Shown piece by piece: positions 39,214-49,272 of a stretch of 64,000 nt of DNA. Below the pieces are notes generated by a model, which was not told where the DNA came from, ran no database searches, and worked only from the letters and a program-made list of their open reading frames with translations. Origin of the DNA: Streptomyces deccanensis (GTDB lineage Bacteria; Actinomycetota; Actinomycetes; Streptomycetales; Streptomycetaceae); contig NZ_CP092431.1 of the NCBI RefSeq assembly GCF_022385335.1, forward strand, positions 5,518,001 through 5,582,000. Reading direction: 5' to 3'. Numbering within the stretch: the stretch's first letter is position 1; every line of letters starts with the position of its first letter. Both the position numbers and the translations under genes were made by a program.

Positions 39214-39868
39214 GTCCATCCGCCACGGGCTTCTCGCCCTCCTCGAACACGGCCCGCGCTACGGCTCGCAGCTCCGTACGGAGTTCGAGTCCCGTACCGG
39301 CTCCACCTGGCCGCTCAACGTGGGTCAGGTCTACACGACGCTCAGCCGGCTCGAACGCGACGGCATGGTCGTGCAGGACGGCGAGGACGAGGCCGGCCAC
39401 GCGCTCTACGCGATCACCGACAGCGGCCGCGTCGAACTGCGCAGCTGGTTCGAGAACCCCGTCGACCGCACCAGCCCGGCCCGTGACGAGCTGGCCATCA
39501 AGCTGGCCATGGCCGTCGGGGCGCCCGGGGTCGACATCCGTGACGTCATCCAGTCCCAGCGCCGGCACACCGTGAAGGCCATGCAGGACTACACCCGGCT
39601 GAAGGCGCAGGCCCTCGCCGCCGTGGAGAAGAACGGGGCTCGGGAGCGGGATGACATCGCCTGGCTCCTCGTCCTGGAGCAGCTGATCTTCCAGACCGAG
39701 GCCGAGGCGCGCTGGCTCGACCACTGCGAGTCCCGGCTGATCCGTCTCTCGTCGACCGCCCAGGCGGCGGGGCCGGAGCCGGCCTCGCCGGGGGCGGCAG
39801 GCGTAGCGGCGGGGACGGGAGCGCGGGCGGGGGCCGAGGCAGAGGAGGCCGCACGCCACCGCCCGTGA
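39212..39868 (+). CDS. PadR-family regulator
   Basis: A 218-aa regulator with the PadR winged helix (MSIRHGLLALLEHGPRYGSQLR...NVGQVYTTLSRLERDGMVVQ) and a C-terminal helical dimerisation part (residues about 90-180), then a low-complexity Ala/Gly/Glu tail. It stands 350 bases before an ABC ATPase-permease pair; PadR next to such a pair is a common arrangement in which PadR controls the transporter. Its stop codon lies inside the first unit of a 13-bp tandem repeat. Confidence 0.9.
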   Translation: MSIRHGLLALLEHGPRYGSQLRTEFESRTGSTWPLNVGQVYTTLSRLERDGMVVQDGEDEAGHALYAITDSGRVELRSWFENPVDRTSPARDELAIKLAMAVGAPGVDIRDVIQSQRRHTVKAMQDYTRLKAQALAAVEKNGARERDDIAWLLVLEQLIFQTEAEARWLDHCESRLIRLSSTAQAAGPEPASPGAAGVAAGTGARAGAEAEEAARHRP

Positions 39869-39964
39869 CGTCCGCCCGTGACGTCCGCCCGTGACGTCCG
39901 CCCGTGACGTCCGCCCGTGACGTCCGCCCGTGACGTCCGCCCGTGACGTCCGCCCGTGACGTCC
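39861..39964. repeat. Eight exact copies of a 13-bp tandem repeat
   Basis: GCCCGTGACGTCC repeated eight times without a mismatch, from 39861 to 39964. The first copy contains the padR stop codon (TGA 39866-39868). Each unit holds the palindrome GACGTC. It separates padR from the ABC genes. Confidence 0.95.
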
Positions 39965-40017
39965 GCGCTTCACGACCGGCCCTGAGCACCCGAACGACCG
40001 GATCCACAGGGCCGACC

Positions 40018-40107
40018 GAGTCCACCGGGCCCACCGGGCCCACCGGGCCCACCGGGGTCACCCGACCCACCCGACCCACCGGGCCCACCGGGTCCACCCG
40101 ACCCACA
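40018..40107. repeat. 9-base CCCACCGGG-type direct repeats
   Basis: A run of imperfect 9-base units (GGGCCCACC, GGGTCCACC, CGACCCACC) directly after the 13-bp array. Together the two arrays make up most of the padR-ABC gap; the ABC promoter must lie between 40108 and 40216. Confidence 0.7.
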
Positions 40108-40216
40108 TGAAGATCCGAACCACCCGACCAGACCCATACCGTACGCACGGCGCTGCCAACGACCGTCCGTCGCACCGACGTTCGGCCGTTCGCCGGCGTA
40201 CGCCCGAGGGGGAACC

Positions 40217-40950
<734 letters not shown>

Positions 40951-40954
<4 letters not shown>

Positions 40955-43815
40955 CGACCTGGTTCCACTCCTGGCGGGCCGCGGTCCGCATCGCCCGCCG
41001 TGACGCCTGGCGCTCCAAGGGCCGCAGCTTCCTCGTCCTCGCCATGATCGCGCTGCCGATCCTGGGCGTGAGCGCCCTGGACCTGACCCTGCGCAGCGCC
41101 GAACTCACCCCCGCGCAGCGGATGGAGCGCACCCTGGGTGCCGCCGACGCTCGCTTCTCCGATGCCGGAGCGGCCGGCGTGGCCATCCTGCAGGACCCCG
41201 CGGGCGAGCAGCACACCCCGGCCGGGGACTACGACTCGCCGGGCAAGTCCTGGCCCGACGGCCCGACCGATGTCACCAAGAGCATTCCGGCCGGTTCGAC
41301 GGTGCTGACCGACAGCAGGGGCAGCGCCAAGCTGACCACCAGGCACGGTCTGCTCCAGGCCGAGGTCCGTGAGCTGGCCGCCGGCGATCCCGTCGCCCGG
41401 GGCATCATGCGGCTGCAGGAGGGCCGCTTCCCCGAGAAGAACGACGAGATCGCCGCGACCACCCAATTCCTGGAGAGCAGCGGGCTGTCCGTCGGCTCCA
41501 CCCTCACCGCCCGCGGCTTCGACCGCACCTATGTGATCAGCGGCTCGTACGAGCTGCCCAGCGACCTCAAGGCACAGCAGGTCAACGCCCTGCCGGGGGC
41601 CTTCCTCGCGCCGTACGCCAAGGCGGTCGAGAAGGCCGGACTGCCGAAGCCCGAGGACTCCACCACCTATCTGGTGAAGAAGTCCGGTGGTTTCACGTGG
41701 AACACGGTCCAGGCGATCAACGCCAAGGGCGTCCTGGTCACCTCTCGGGCCGTGGCCCTCGACCCGCCCGCCGACTCCGAGGTGCCGCTCTACCAGAAGG
41801 AAGGCTGGGCCAACTACGAGAGCGGGGGCGCCGACGCCGCCGCGCTCGCCGCCGTGGGCACGGTCGTCGGCCTGGCGATGCTGGAGATCTGCCTGCTCGC
41901 CGGGCCCGCGTTCGCCGTCGGTGCCCGTCGTTCCCGCCGCCAGCTGGGCCTGGTCGGCGCCAACGGCGGTGCCCGCAGCCACATCCGGGCCATCGTGCTG
42001 AGCGGCGGTCTCGTCATCGGCGTCGCGGCGGCCGTGGTCGGCATGGTCCTCGCCCTGGTCCTGACCTTCGCCCTCCGGCCACTCCTCGAGGACTACATGG
42101 GGCAGCGGTTCGGCGGCTTCACCGTCAGGCCGCTGGAACTGCTCGCCATCGCCGCGCTCGCCGTCCTCACCGGCCTGCTCGCCGCGATCGTCCCGGCCGT
42201 CACCGCCTCCCGGCAGACCGTCCTGGCCTCCCTCACCGGCCGTCGCGGCGTGCGCCGCAGCAACCGCGTGCTGCCGTTGATCGGCTTGGGCGCCGTCCTG
42301 CTCGGCGCGGCCATCGCCCTGTACGGCTCGGTCTTCTCCGACCAGTTCGTCCTGGTCGCGGGTGGCTCGGCCATCGCCGAGCTGGGTGTGGTCGCCATGA
42401 CGCCCGCCCTGGTCGGTCTGTTCGGCAGGGCCGGCCGCTGGCTGCCGCTCTCGCCGCGCCTCGCCCTGCGGGACGCCGTCCGCAACCGGGGCCGTACGGC
42501 ACCCGCTGTCGCCGCCGTCCTGGCCGCCGTCGCGGGCACCGTCGCCGTCTCGACGTACGCCGCGAGCAGCGACGCCCAGAGTCTGGCCGAGTACCGGGCC
42601 GCCCTGCCGCACGGGGCCGTCGCCGCGCTCGTCACCGAGGAGGGCGGCCGGGACGTCCCCGAGGTCCGCGACGCCGTGCAGCGGACGCTGCCCGTCGACG
42701 TCCGCGCCGACGTGTTCCGGATCGCCGTCGGCAAGCCCGGCTGCGCCCCGTGGGGCGAGGGCGAGGGTTGTGGCCGCTTCGAGGTCGTCATCCCGCCGGC
42801 CAACGAGTGCCCGCTGTGGGCCAGCACCCCCGACGGCTCCGACCCCGCGGAGAAGTACAGCAAGGAGCAGCGGCGCGCGCTCGCCAAGGACTGGCGCTGC
42901 CTCTCGTCCGACGGCAGCGGCATCTACGTCGACGGCGGTCTTCTCATCGCCGATGCCCCGCTCCTGAAGGTTCTCGGCATCGACGACCCGGGCGCGGCCA
43001 AGGCCCTCGCCGACGGAAAGCTCGTCAGCTTCCACAGGCCCCAGGTCGACAGGAACGGCGCCGTCGGCATCAAGCTGATCACCGACCCGAAGGCCGCCGA
43101 CCGCGCCGCCGAGCAGAACAAGCCCGTCCCGGGCGAGCTGAAGTCCTTCCCCGCCTACCAGGTGCCCGGCTCGCCCGACTCCTACGGAGTGCAGAGCGTG
43201 CTCAGCCCCGCCGCCGCCAAGGCCGCCGGACTGACCACCGTCCCCCTCGGCTCCTTCTTCAGCACCGACCGGATCCCCAGCACCGAGGAGCGGCAGAAGC
43301 TCGACGCCGAGATCGCCAAGCTCGGCAGCAACGTCGAGCTGACCGTGGAGCAGGGCTGGGTCGACAAGAACGGGCTCGTCCTGCTCGCGCTGACCGTCTT
43401 CGCCGGCCTGGTCACCATCGGTGCGGCCGGCATCGCCACCGGCCTCGCCCAGGCCGACGCGGAGGCCGATCTCAAGACGCTCGCCGCGGTCGGAGCCCCG
43501 CCTTCGGTGCGCCGCAGGCTCAGCGGCTTCCAGTGCGGTGTGGTCGCCGCGATGGGTGTGGTCCTCGGCTCGGCGGCCGGTGTCCTGCCCGCGGTCGGGC
43601 TGAGGCTCACCGAGGAGCGCGAGCAGACGCGCTTCTACCAGGAGGCTCTCGACAACGGCTGGGGCGGCGCCGGTGACGCCCCGCCGTACGTGCCGATCAT
43701 CGTCCCCTGGGAGACACTCGCCGCCCTCCTGGTGGCCGTGCCCCTCGGCGCCGCCCTGCTCGCCGCACTGGTGACCCGCTCACGCGGGGCACTGGCCCGC
43801 CGCGCCGCACACTGA
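40951..43815 (+). CDS. FtsX-family ABC permease
   Basis: A 954-aa permease with an N-terminal helix (FLVLAMIALPILGVSAL), a large extracytoplasmic domain, an FtsX-like three-helix module (about residues 290-430), a second extracytoplasmic domain with several Cys (CAPWGEGEGCG, NECPLW) and a second FtsX module at the C-terminus. This two-module layout is typical of large actinobacterial peptide/antibiotic exporters. Coupled to the ATPase by GTGA overlap. The substrate cannot be told. Confidence 0.92.
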
Positions 43816-43833
43816 GCCTCCGTCGCCGCACGG

Positions 43834-43868
43834 TACCCCTGGACGAGGGCGACTCACCCTCGTCCAGG
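43834..43868 (+). terminator. Terminator of the ABC operon
   Basis: CCCCTGGACGAGGG / CCCTCGTCCAGGGG, a perfect 14-bp stem with a 7-base loop, 18 bases after the permease stop. Confidence 0.8.
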
Positions 43869-44066
43869 GGCAGGAGGCAGTCCCCGTCCGAAGGGATCCG
43901 CTCGAACCCGGCCGGCGCTTCCGGGCCATCCGCGCCTCTGGGCGCGACGGCCGTTGCGCGGGGCTCAGATGTACCAAAAACGCGTCTCGCGATAGGAGAT
44001 GATTCGGCCTCGTGACGCCCCACGCGAGGGCACGAAGCCACCAGATTGCTCTAGACGCCAAACAAA

Positions 44067-44087
44067 CCCCAGGTCGCTGACCTGGGG
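44067..44087 (-). terminator. tRNA-Gly terminator copy 2
   Basis: CCCCAGGTC GCT GACCTGGGG, directly downstream (minus strand) of the second tRNA-Gly fragment; a perfect stem. Confidence 0.75.
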
Positions 44088-44098
44088 TGTTTCTATCT

Positions 44099-44143
44099 GG
44101 AGCGGGTGACGAGAATCGAACTCGCGCTCTCGGCTTGGGAAGC
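44099..44143 (-). other. tRNA-Gly(CCC) 3' half, attachment-site remnant 2
   Basis: 45 bases from anticodon arm GCTTCCCAAGC to acceptor end CACCCGCTCC on the minus strand, with an intact T loop (TTCGATT). The tRNA 5' half is missing; instead AAGCGCCGTC precedes the anticodon stem, shared with copies 1 and 3. It marks the junction between element A (38.2-44.1 kb) and element B (44.1-61.1 kb). Confidence 0.85.
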
Positions 44144-44267
44144 GACGGCGCTTGGGCGGCCGTGTCGCTTCTGACCTCGGCGTACGCTCTCTTGGCCCCT
44201 GCCGGGCAGGTCGCCTGCGTCCTGCGTGAAAGTGCCGGCACTGCGGAGAATGGGCCCACAAGCAGGA

Positions 44268-44302
44268 GCGGTCTGCCGGAAGCCGCGCTTCCGGCAGACC
44301 GC
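44268..44302 (-). terminator. Terminator of DUF5707 copy 2
   Basis: GCGGTCTGCCGGAAGC / GCTTCCGGCAGACCGC: a perfect 16-bp stem with a 3-base loop, 28 bases beyond the stop on the minus strand. Copy 1 of the gene keeps only the last bases of this structure (CAGACCGCC). Confidence 0.85.
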
Positions 44303-44330
44303 CCCACTGAACGACGGTTCGACCGGCGTG

Positions 44331-44783
44331 TCAGCGCGTGACGACGAACGTGGCGGCGCGGGGCACAAACGTCGTGCCCCCGTCCTCGGCCGTCGCCAGT
44401 GCCGAGACGTACCAGGTGCCCTTGGCCAGGTCGGCCGCCTCCCGCTTCGTGACCTTCAGCGTGTACGTGCAGCGGGAGGTCTCCTCCGAGGTGCTCCGGC
44501 ACGTGGCGCGCTCATCCGCCGAGCGAAGCTCCGCCGCGGTCGGGTCGAGCTTCGAACTCGCGGGCCAGGCAAGGACCTTGAGGCCTCGGATGCCCGAGTC
44601 GTCGTTCACGTCCACGGTGTAGGTGAGCGAGCCCGCGCTGCTGTCGGACGGAGCGGTGTAGCGAGCCGAGCCGTGCTCCAGAGTCGGCTCCGTGGGGGTC
44701 GAGGCCAGAGCGAGGCCGCCGACGGCGACCCCGCCGAGGGCGACGGCGCCGATGAGAGACGAGACGACAATGCGCTTGGACAT
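44331..44783 (-). CDS. DUF5707 secreted protein, copy 2
   Basis: A 150-aa paralogue of the 17091-17540 product: the same signal peptide start (MSKRIVVSSLIGAVALG), same Ig-like core (YTVDVNDDSGIRGLKVLAWP) and same two Cys. Identity is very high in the C-terminal half (AADLAKGTWYVSALATAEDG is identical). The leader GGGAGATCCCCCTGA and a stretch near 44915 (GTTCTCGATGTGATCGAGCC) are also shared. It lies just inside element B, next to the second attachment remnant, so it probably came with the element. Function unknown. Confidence 0.82.
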   Translation of the reverse strand: MSKRIVVSSLIGAVALGGVAVGGLALASTPTEPTLEHGSARYTAPSDSSAGSLTYTVDVNDDSGIRGLKVLAWPASSKLDPTAAELRSADERATCRSTSEETSRCTYTLKVTKREAADLAKGTWYVSALATAEDGGTTFVPRAATFVVTR

Positions 44784-45265
44784 GGGAGATCCCCCTGAGT
44801 TCGTTGGAGAGCTGCGACGGATACGCGGAAGCGCGTGGATGAGCGTGGAAGAGTGCTGAAGAGCCGCTGGCGGAGCCGGTCCTGGAAGCCGTCGTAGAAG
44901 CGGTGGCCGACCGCGTTCTCGATGTGATCGAGCCTATGGCCGGGGGTATGGGGCCGTCCTCGCGCTGCAGGACGAATGGCGCCTCGAACCACAGGTAGAG
45001 GCTCTGCAACCCACGTAAGAGGCCGGACTCCGCCTCCAGCCGGAGCCGGGCCGCCCGCCGGCTGTGCCGGTCCTGCCGATCTGCGCCCAGGCCGTGGTGT
45101 GGCCGGCGAAGCGGAGGGTGCGATGCTGCCCATCAGCCACTCATGAAGAATTGCCAAATTTCGCAATTAGCTAGATGCTGAGGTTGGCTACGCATGGTCC
45201 GGTGGCCGCGGGCACAGCCTTGTGCCCGCCCCACGGAGTGGGGTTCGCAGGGAAACCGAGGGGTT

Positions 45266-45607
45266 GTGTCTGTTCCGCTCTACCAGGCCAAGGCCGAGTT
45301 CTTCCGGATGCTGGGGCATCCGGTACGCATACGCGTCCTGGAACTGCTGCAGGACGGGCCGCTGCCGGTCCGGGACCTGCTCGCCGCCATCGAGGTGGAG
45401 CCGTCCGGCCTGTCCCAGCAGCTGGCGGTGCTGCGGCGTTCCGGGATCGTCACCTCGACCCGGGACGGCTCGACGGTGGTCTATGAGCTGGCGGGCGGGG
45501 ACGTTGCCGATCTGATGAGGGCCGCGCGCCGGATCCTGACCGAGATGCTCGCCGGGCAGGGCGAGCTGCTGACAGAGCTGCGGGAAGCCGAGGGCGCGGC
45601 GCGATGA
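45266..45607 (+). CDS. ArsR-family regulator 1
   Basis: A 113-aa winged-helix regulator: LYQAKAEFFRMLGHPVRIRVLELLQDG, then the recognition helix region PSGLSQQLAVLRRSGIVTSTRDGSTVVYEL. No Cys metal ligands of the ArsR/SmtB type are visible, so it may sense something other than a metal. GAGGGG precedes the GTG at 45266. It overlaps the SulP gene by 4 bases and likely controls it. A close paralogue lies at 49273. Confidence 0.9.
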   Translation: MSVPLYQAKAEFFRMLGHPVRIRVLELLQDGPLPVRDLLAAIEVEPSGLSQQLAVLRRSGIVTSTRDGSTVVYELAGGDVADLMRAARRILTEMLAGQGELLTELREAEGAAR

Positions 45608-47328
45608 CTTCGGGTATCAGCCGGGCCGGGGCCCGGCTCACCGCGCTCTTGCCCGCCCGCGCCCACCTGGCGGACATGCGACGCGATCCGCGCAGGGACC
45701 TGCTCGCCGGTCTCACCGTGGCGATCGTGGCCCTGCCGCTCGCTCTCGGCTTCGGTGTCTCCTCCGGTCTCGGTGCCGAGGCCGGACTGGCGACCGCCGT
45801 GGTCGCCGGCGCGCTCGCCGCGCTGTTCGGCGGGTCCAACCTCCAGGTGTCCGGGCCGACCGGGGCCATGACCGTGGTGCTGGTGCCCATCGTCGGCGCG
45901 TACGGGCCGACCGGCGTGCTGACCGTCGGGCTGATGGCCGGCGTCATGCTCGTGGCGCTGGCAGCGCTGCGGGCCGGCAAGTACATGCAGTACGTGCCCG
46001 CGCCCGTGGTGGAGGGCTTCACTCTCGGGATCGCCTGCGTGATCGGACTGCAGCAGGTCCCGAACGCGCTCGGGGTGCCCAAGGCCGAGGGCGATCGCGT
46101 GCTGGTGGTGACCTGGCGGGCCGTCGTGGATTTCGCGGAGGACCCTAACTGGACGGCGGTCGGCTTCGCGGTCGCGGTGGCCGCGGTCATGCTGGTGGGC
46201 GCCCGCTGGAGGCCGACCGTCCCGTTCTCCATCGTCGCGGTCATCGCGGCCACGGCCGTCTCCCAGCTCGCGAACCTGGACGCGGCGCAGCCGATCGGTG
46301 ACCTTCCGTCCGGGCTGCCCGCGCCCTCACTCGGCTTCCTGGACCTCGGTTCGCTCAGCACCCTGCTCGCCCCGGCGGTGGCCGTGGCGGCGCTCGCGGC
46401 CCTGGAGTCCCTGCTGTCCGCCTCGGTGGCGGACGGCATGACGGTGGGGCAGCGGCACGACCCCGATCGCGAGCTGTTCGGCCAGGGACTGGCCAATATC
46501 GCGGCCCCGCTGTTCGGCGGGGTGCCCGCGACCGGCGCGATCGCCCGGACCGCGGTGAACGTCCGCACAGGTGCCGTCTCCCGGCTGGCCGCCCTGACCC
46601 ACGCCGCGATCCTCGCGGTGATCGTGTTCGCCGCGGCTCCCCTCGTCTCCAGGATCCCGCTCGCCGCCCTCGCCGGCGTGCTGCTGGCCACCGCGGTCCG
46701 CATGGTGGAGGTCGGCTCGCTCAGGGCGATGGCCAAGGCCACCCGCTCGGATGCGCTGATCCTCGTTCTCACCGCGGTGGCGACCCTGGTACTGGACCTC
46801 GTGTACGCGGTGATCATCGGTCTGGTCGTCGCGGGTGCCCTCGCCCTGCGCGCCGTGGCCAAGCAGGCCCGCTTCGACCAGGTCCCCCTCGACCGCGGCG
46901 ACCACAGTGCCGAAGAACACGCCCTCCTCGCCGAGCACATCGTCGCGTACCGCATCGACGGGCCGCTCTTCTTCGCCGCCGCGCACCGCTTCCTGCTGGA
47001 GCTGACCGACGTGGCTGACGTACGCGTCGTCATCCTGCGCATGTCGCGGGTGTCGACCATGGACGCCACCGGCGCGCTGGTCCTCAAGGACGCCGTGGAG
47101 AAACTGAAGCGGCGCGGCATCCTCGTCCTGGCCTCCGGGATCCGCGCCGGCCAGCGCCAGGTGCTGGACTCCGTCGGAGCGCTGGAACCGCTGCGGCACG
47201 ACGGCCGGGAGTACGACACCACCCCCGAGGCGATCCGGGCCGCCCGGGACCACCTGGCGACGACGGGAGTCCTGACCGCCGTACCCGCCCGGAAGCCCCG
47301 AACCCCCAGCGAGGAAGCCGTCCGATGA
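45604..47328 (+). CDS. SulP-family anion transporter with STAS domain
   Basis: A 574-aa membrane protein: PRRDLLAGLTVAIVALPLALGFGV and SNLQVSGPTGAMTVVLVPI are SulP core motifs, with about 11-12 helices, followed by a C-terminal STAS domain (residues about 445-545, with RMSRVSTMDATGALVLKDAV). SulP proteins carry sulfate, bicarbonate or similar anions; the substrate is not decided. Coupled upstream to ArsR (ATGA) and downstream to the split-barrel gene (ATGA). Confidence 0.93.
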   Translation: MTSGISRAGARLTALLPARAHLADMRRDPRRDLLAGLTVAIVALPLALGFGVSSGLGAEAGLATAVVAGALAALFGGSNLQVSGPTGAMTVVLVPIVGAYGPTGVLTVGLMAGVMLVALAALRAGKYMQYVPAPVVEGFTLGIACVIGLQQVPNALGVPKAEGDRVLVVTWRAVVDFAEDPNWTAVGFAVAVAAVMLVGARWRPTVPFSIVAVIAATAVSQLANLDAAQPIGDLPSGLPAPSLGFLDLGSLSTLLAPAVAVAALAALESLLSASVADGMTVGQRHDPDRELFGQGLANIAAPLFGGVPATGAIARTAVNVRTGAVSRLAALTHAAILAVIVFAAAPLVSRIPLAALAGVLLATAVRMVEVGSLRAMAKATRSDALILVLTAVATLVLDLVYAVIIGLVVAGALALRAVAKQARFDQVPLDRGDHSAEEHALLAEHIVAYRIDGPLFFAAAHRFLLELTDVADVRVVILRMSRVSTMDATGALVLKDAVEKLKRRGILVLASGIRAGQRQVLDSVGALEPLRHDGREYDTTPEAIRAARDHLATTGVLTAVPARKPRTPSEEAVR

Positions 47329-47732
47329 GCACTGCCCCCGCCCCGCTGCGACTGGTGGAGATCTCTGGAACGGAGGCCCTGTGGCTACTGGAAGGCAGCA
47401 GCCTGGGACGGCTGCTGCACCAGCAGCGGCAGCTGACCGTCGTACGGCCGGCCCGGCATGTGTGGGAGTACGGCCGACTGATCGTCCGGGCCCCCGTCCA
47501 GGCGGCGGCGATGCCGGCCACGGTGACCTACCACGTGGACGAGATCCGGGCGGTGCACGGCACCGGCTGGACGGTCACCGTCCACGGCCCCGCCGACGTA
47601 CTCGGCGAGCCTGACGAGACAGACCATTACCGCCGCACCCTGCCGGGCTGGACGCACGGCCCGCACGACACTCTGCTGCGCCTGCACCCCCAGAGCGTCA
47701 CCGGCTTCCGCCTCGCCCGCCTGGAGACATGA
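47325..47732 (+). CDS. Pyridoxamine 5'-phosphate oxidase-like split-barrel protein
   Basis: A 135-aa protein: ISGTEALWLLEGSSLGRLLHQQ, ATVTYHVDEIRAVHGTGWTVTVHGPADVL and LLRLHPQSVTGFRLAR fit the small FMN- or F420-binding split-barrel family often found in Streptomyces stress clusters. It overlaps SulP and the next gene by 4 bases each. Probable flavin or deazaflavin binding; reaction unknown. Confidence 0.8.
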   Translation: MSTAPAPLRLVEISGTEALWLLEGSSLGRLLHQQRQLTVVRPARHVWEYGRLIVRAPVQAAAMPATVTYHVDEIRAVHGTGWTVTVHGPADVLGEPDETDHYRRTLPGWTHGPHDTLLRLHPQSVTGFRLARLET

Positions 47733-48148
47733 TGGTCCCCGTTCTCGATGTCCTTCCGTACCGGCACGTGCTCACCCTGCCCAACGAGCCGTCCGCCGTC
47801 CGTCTCGCCCGCGAGACCGCCGAAGAGGCGCTGGTCGAGTGGGGGATAGATCTGCGCCGGCCCGTCGTGGACGCGGCGCTGCTGATCCTCAGTGAGCTGG
47901 TGACCAACAGCGTCCGGCACACCGCCGAGGTGTCCCCGCAGATCACGGTCATGTATGCGGCGAGCGGAGGCCGCCTGGCCTTCGCCGTCCACGACCGCCA
48001 CCCCCACCAGCCCTCGCTGCACCATGCCGAGCCCGGCACCGGTGGCGGTCTCGGCATGGTCATGGAGCTCACCCGGCAACTCGGCGGCACCGTCGCCGTG
48101 CACGGCGACGCCGACGGCAAGAGCATCTGGACAACTCTCCCCCTCTGA
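47729..48148 (+). CDS. RsbW-like ATP-binding regulator (HATPase_c)
   Basis: A 139-aa protein with the anti-sigma/serine kinase ATPase fold: LILSELVTNSVRHT (N box) and GTGGGLGMVMELTRQLGG (G box). Streptomyces have many such stand-alone proteins that bind sigma factors or STAS antagonists. It lies in the same coupled operon as SulP, and a STAS-domain gene follows 36 bases later, suggesting a small partner-switch module. Confidence 0.9.
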   Translation: MMVPVLDVLPYRHVLTLPNEPSAVRLARETAEEALVEWGIDLRRPVVDAALLILSELVTNSVRHTAEVSPQITVMYAASGGRLAFAVHDRHPHQPSLHHAEPGTGGGLGMVMELTRQLGGTVAVHGDADGKSIWTTLPL

Positions 48149-48184
48149 CCTCAACGGGCCGCCCACGCAAGGAAGTTCACCGTC

Positions 48185-48580
48185 ATGACCATCGAGTGGC
48201 GCTACACCGTCGAGGACGGTTTCGGGGTGCTCTCCGTCGCAGGCTACCTGGGCCCGGCAGCGGTCCGTCGGTTCGACGGAGCGGTCGGCTGGGTCGTCGC
48301 CCGCGGCACCGGACCGGTCATCCTCGACCTGACCGGACTGCGCGGATGGTCCACGGAAGGCCAGTTGGCCATCACCGAGACCGCACGCCGCCTCGCGGGC
48401 ATGGGCCGGAGCCTGGAACTGGCCGCCATCCCCGCCGACGGCTCGCTCGTCCCGCCCGGCGACTGCCCGGACATCCCCGTCCATGGCGACCTGGCCACCG
48501 CCCTCTCCGTCCACGCCCGGCACACGTCACGGCCCGACGAAGCGCAGCAGGCGTGGCGCACCGACGGCTGGCCCACCTGA
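48185..48580 (+). CDS. STAS-domain protein
   Basis: A 131-aa protein: GVLSVAGYLGPAAVRRFDGAV, GPVILDLTGLRGWSTEGQLAI and MGRSLELAAIPADG match the STAS/anti-sigma-antagonist fold. The Ser of GWSTEG sits where the regulatory Ser of SpoIIAA-type proteins lies, so it could be phosphorylated by the neighbouring ATPase; this is inferred. CAAGGAAGTTCACCGTC precedes the ATG. Confidence 0.82.
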   Translation: MTIEWRYTVEDGFGVLSVAGYLGPAAVRRFDGAVGWVVARGTGPVILDLTGLRGWSTEGQLAITETARRLAGMGRSLELAAIPADGSLVPPGDCPDIPVHGDLATALSVHARHTSRPDEAQQAWRTDGWPT

Positions 48581-48637
48581 CGCCCGTCTCCGCTCCCTCC
48601 CCCTGTCTCCGCTCCCCGACTGAAAGACACCTGTGCC

Positions 48638-48991
48638 GTGAGTGACAACCTTTCCCCCTGCCCCGAATGCTCCGGCGCCTACACCTACGAGATGGGTGCG
48701 CTCCTGGTCTGCCCGGGGTGCGGACACGAGTGGTCACCGGCCGCGGAGTCCGCGGACGGTGCCTCCGGAAGCAGGGTGATCAAGGACGCGGTCGGCAATG
48801 TGCTCGCCGACGGCGACACCGTGACGGTCGTCAGGACGCTGAAGGTCAAGGGCAGCCCGAGCGGGATCAAGGCGGGCACCAAGGTGCGCAACATCCGCCT
48901 GGTCGACGGTGTGGACGGCCACGACATCGACTGCAGGGTCGATGGGTTCGGCGCGATGCAGCTCAAGTCCAGCGTCGTGAAGAAGGCCTGA
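48638..48991 (+). CDS. PhnA/YjdM-like zinc-ribbon protein
   Basis: A 117-aa protein with an N-terminal zinc ribbon (PCPECSGAYTYEMGALLVCP, then GC) and the PhnA core VIKDAVGNVLADGDTVTVVR, KVKGSPSGIKAGTKVRNIRL, DIDCRVDGFGAMQLKSSVVK. Despite the old name it is not linked to phosphonate breakdown. GTG start at 48638. It stands between the STAS gene and the second ArsR. Confidence 0.93.
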   Translation: MSDNLSPCPECSGAYTYEMGALLVCPGCGHEWSPAAESADGASGSRVIKDAVGNVLADGDTVTVVRTLKVKGSPSGIKAGTKVRNIRLVDGVDGHDIDCRVDGFGAMQLKSSVVKKA

Positions 48992-49272
48992 TCCGACACC
49001 CTGCTGCGCGACCGCGCAAGTCGACGCCCCGGGCGGTTTTCCCGTATGCCGGCCCGATGGCTCCGATGGCTCCGATGAATCCGATGGTCCCGAGGGCGCA
49101 GGCGTCGTCCCAGCCGTCTGGATCCCAGCTGCTCTGGTCACTCGCATCCGGGTTCGGCGTGGCCGGTGCCGCAGGCGAGGATGGTCCGCATGTTTTTGAC
49201 GAGTGGGTGGTTGCGATGCGCCGTGTTCCGGCCGGAGGGGCCGTGCCGTCGCGTCGGGGAGGGGACGGCACG

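Noticed and set aside
39861..39964. CRISPR-like repeat array
   Set aside because: The 13-bp units are directly adjacent with no spacers and no cas genes are present.
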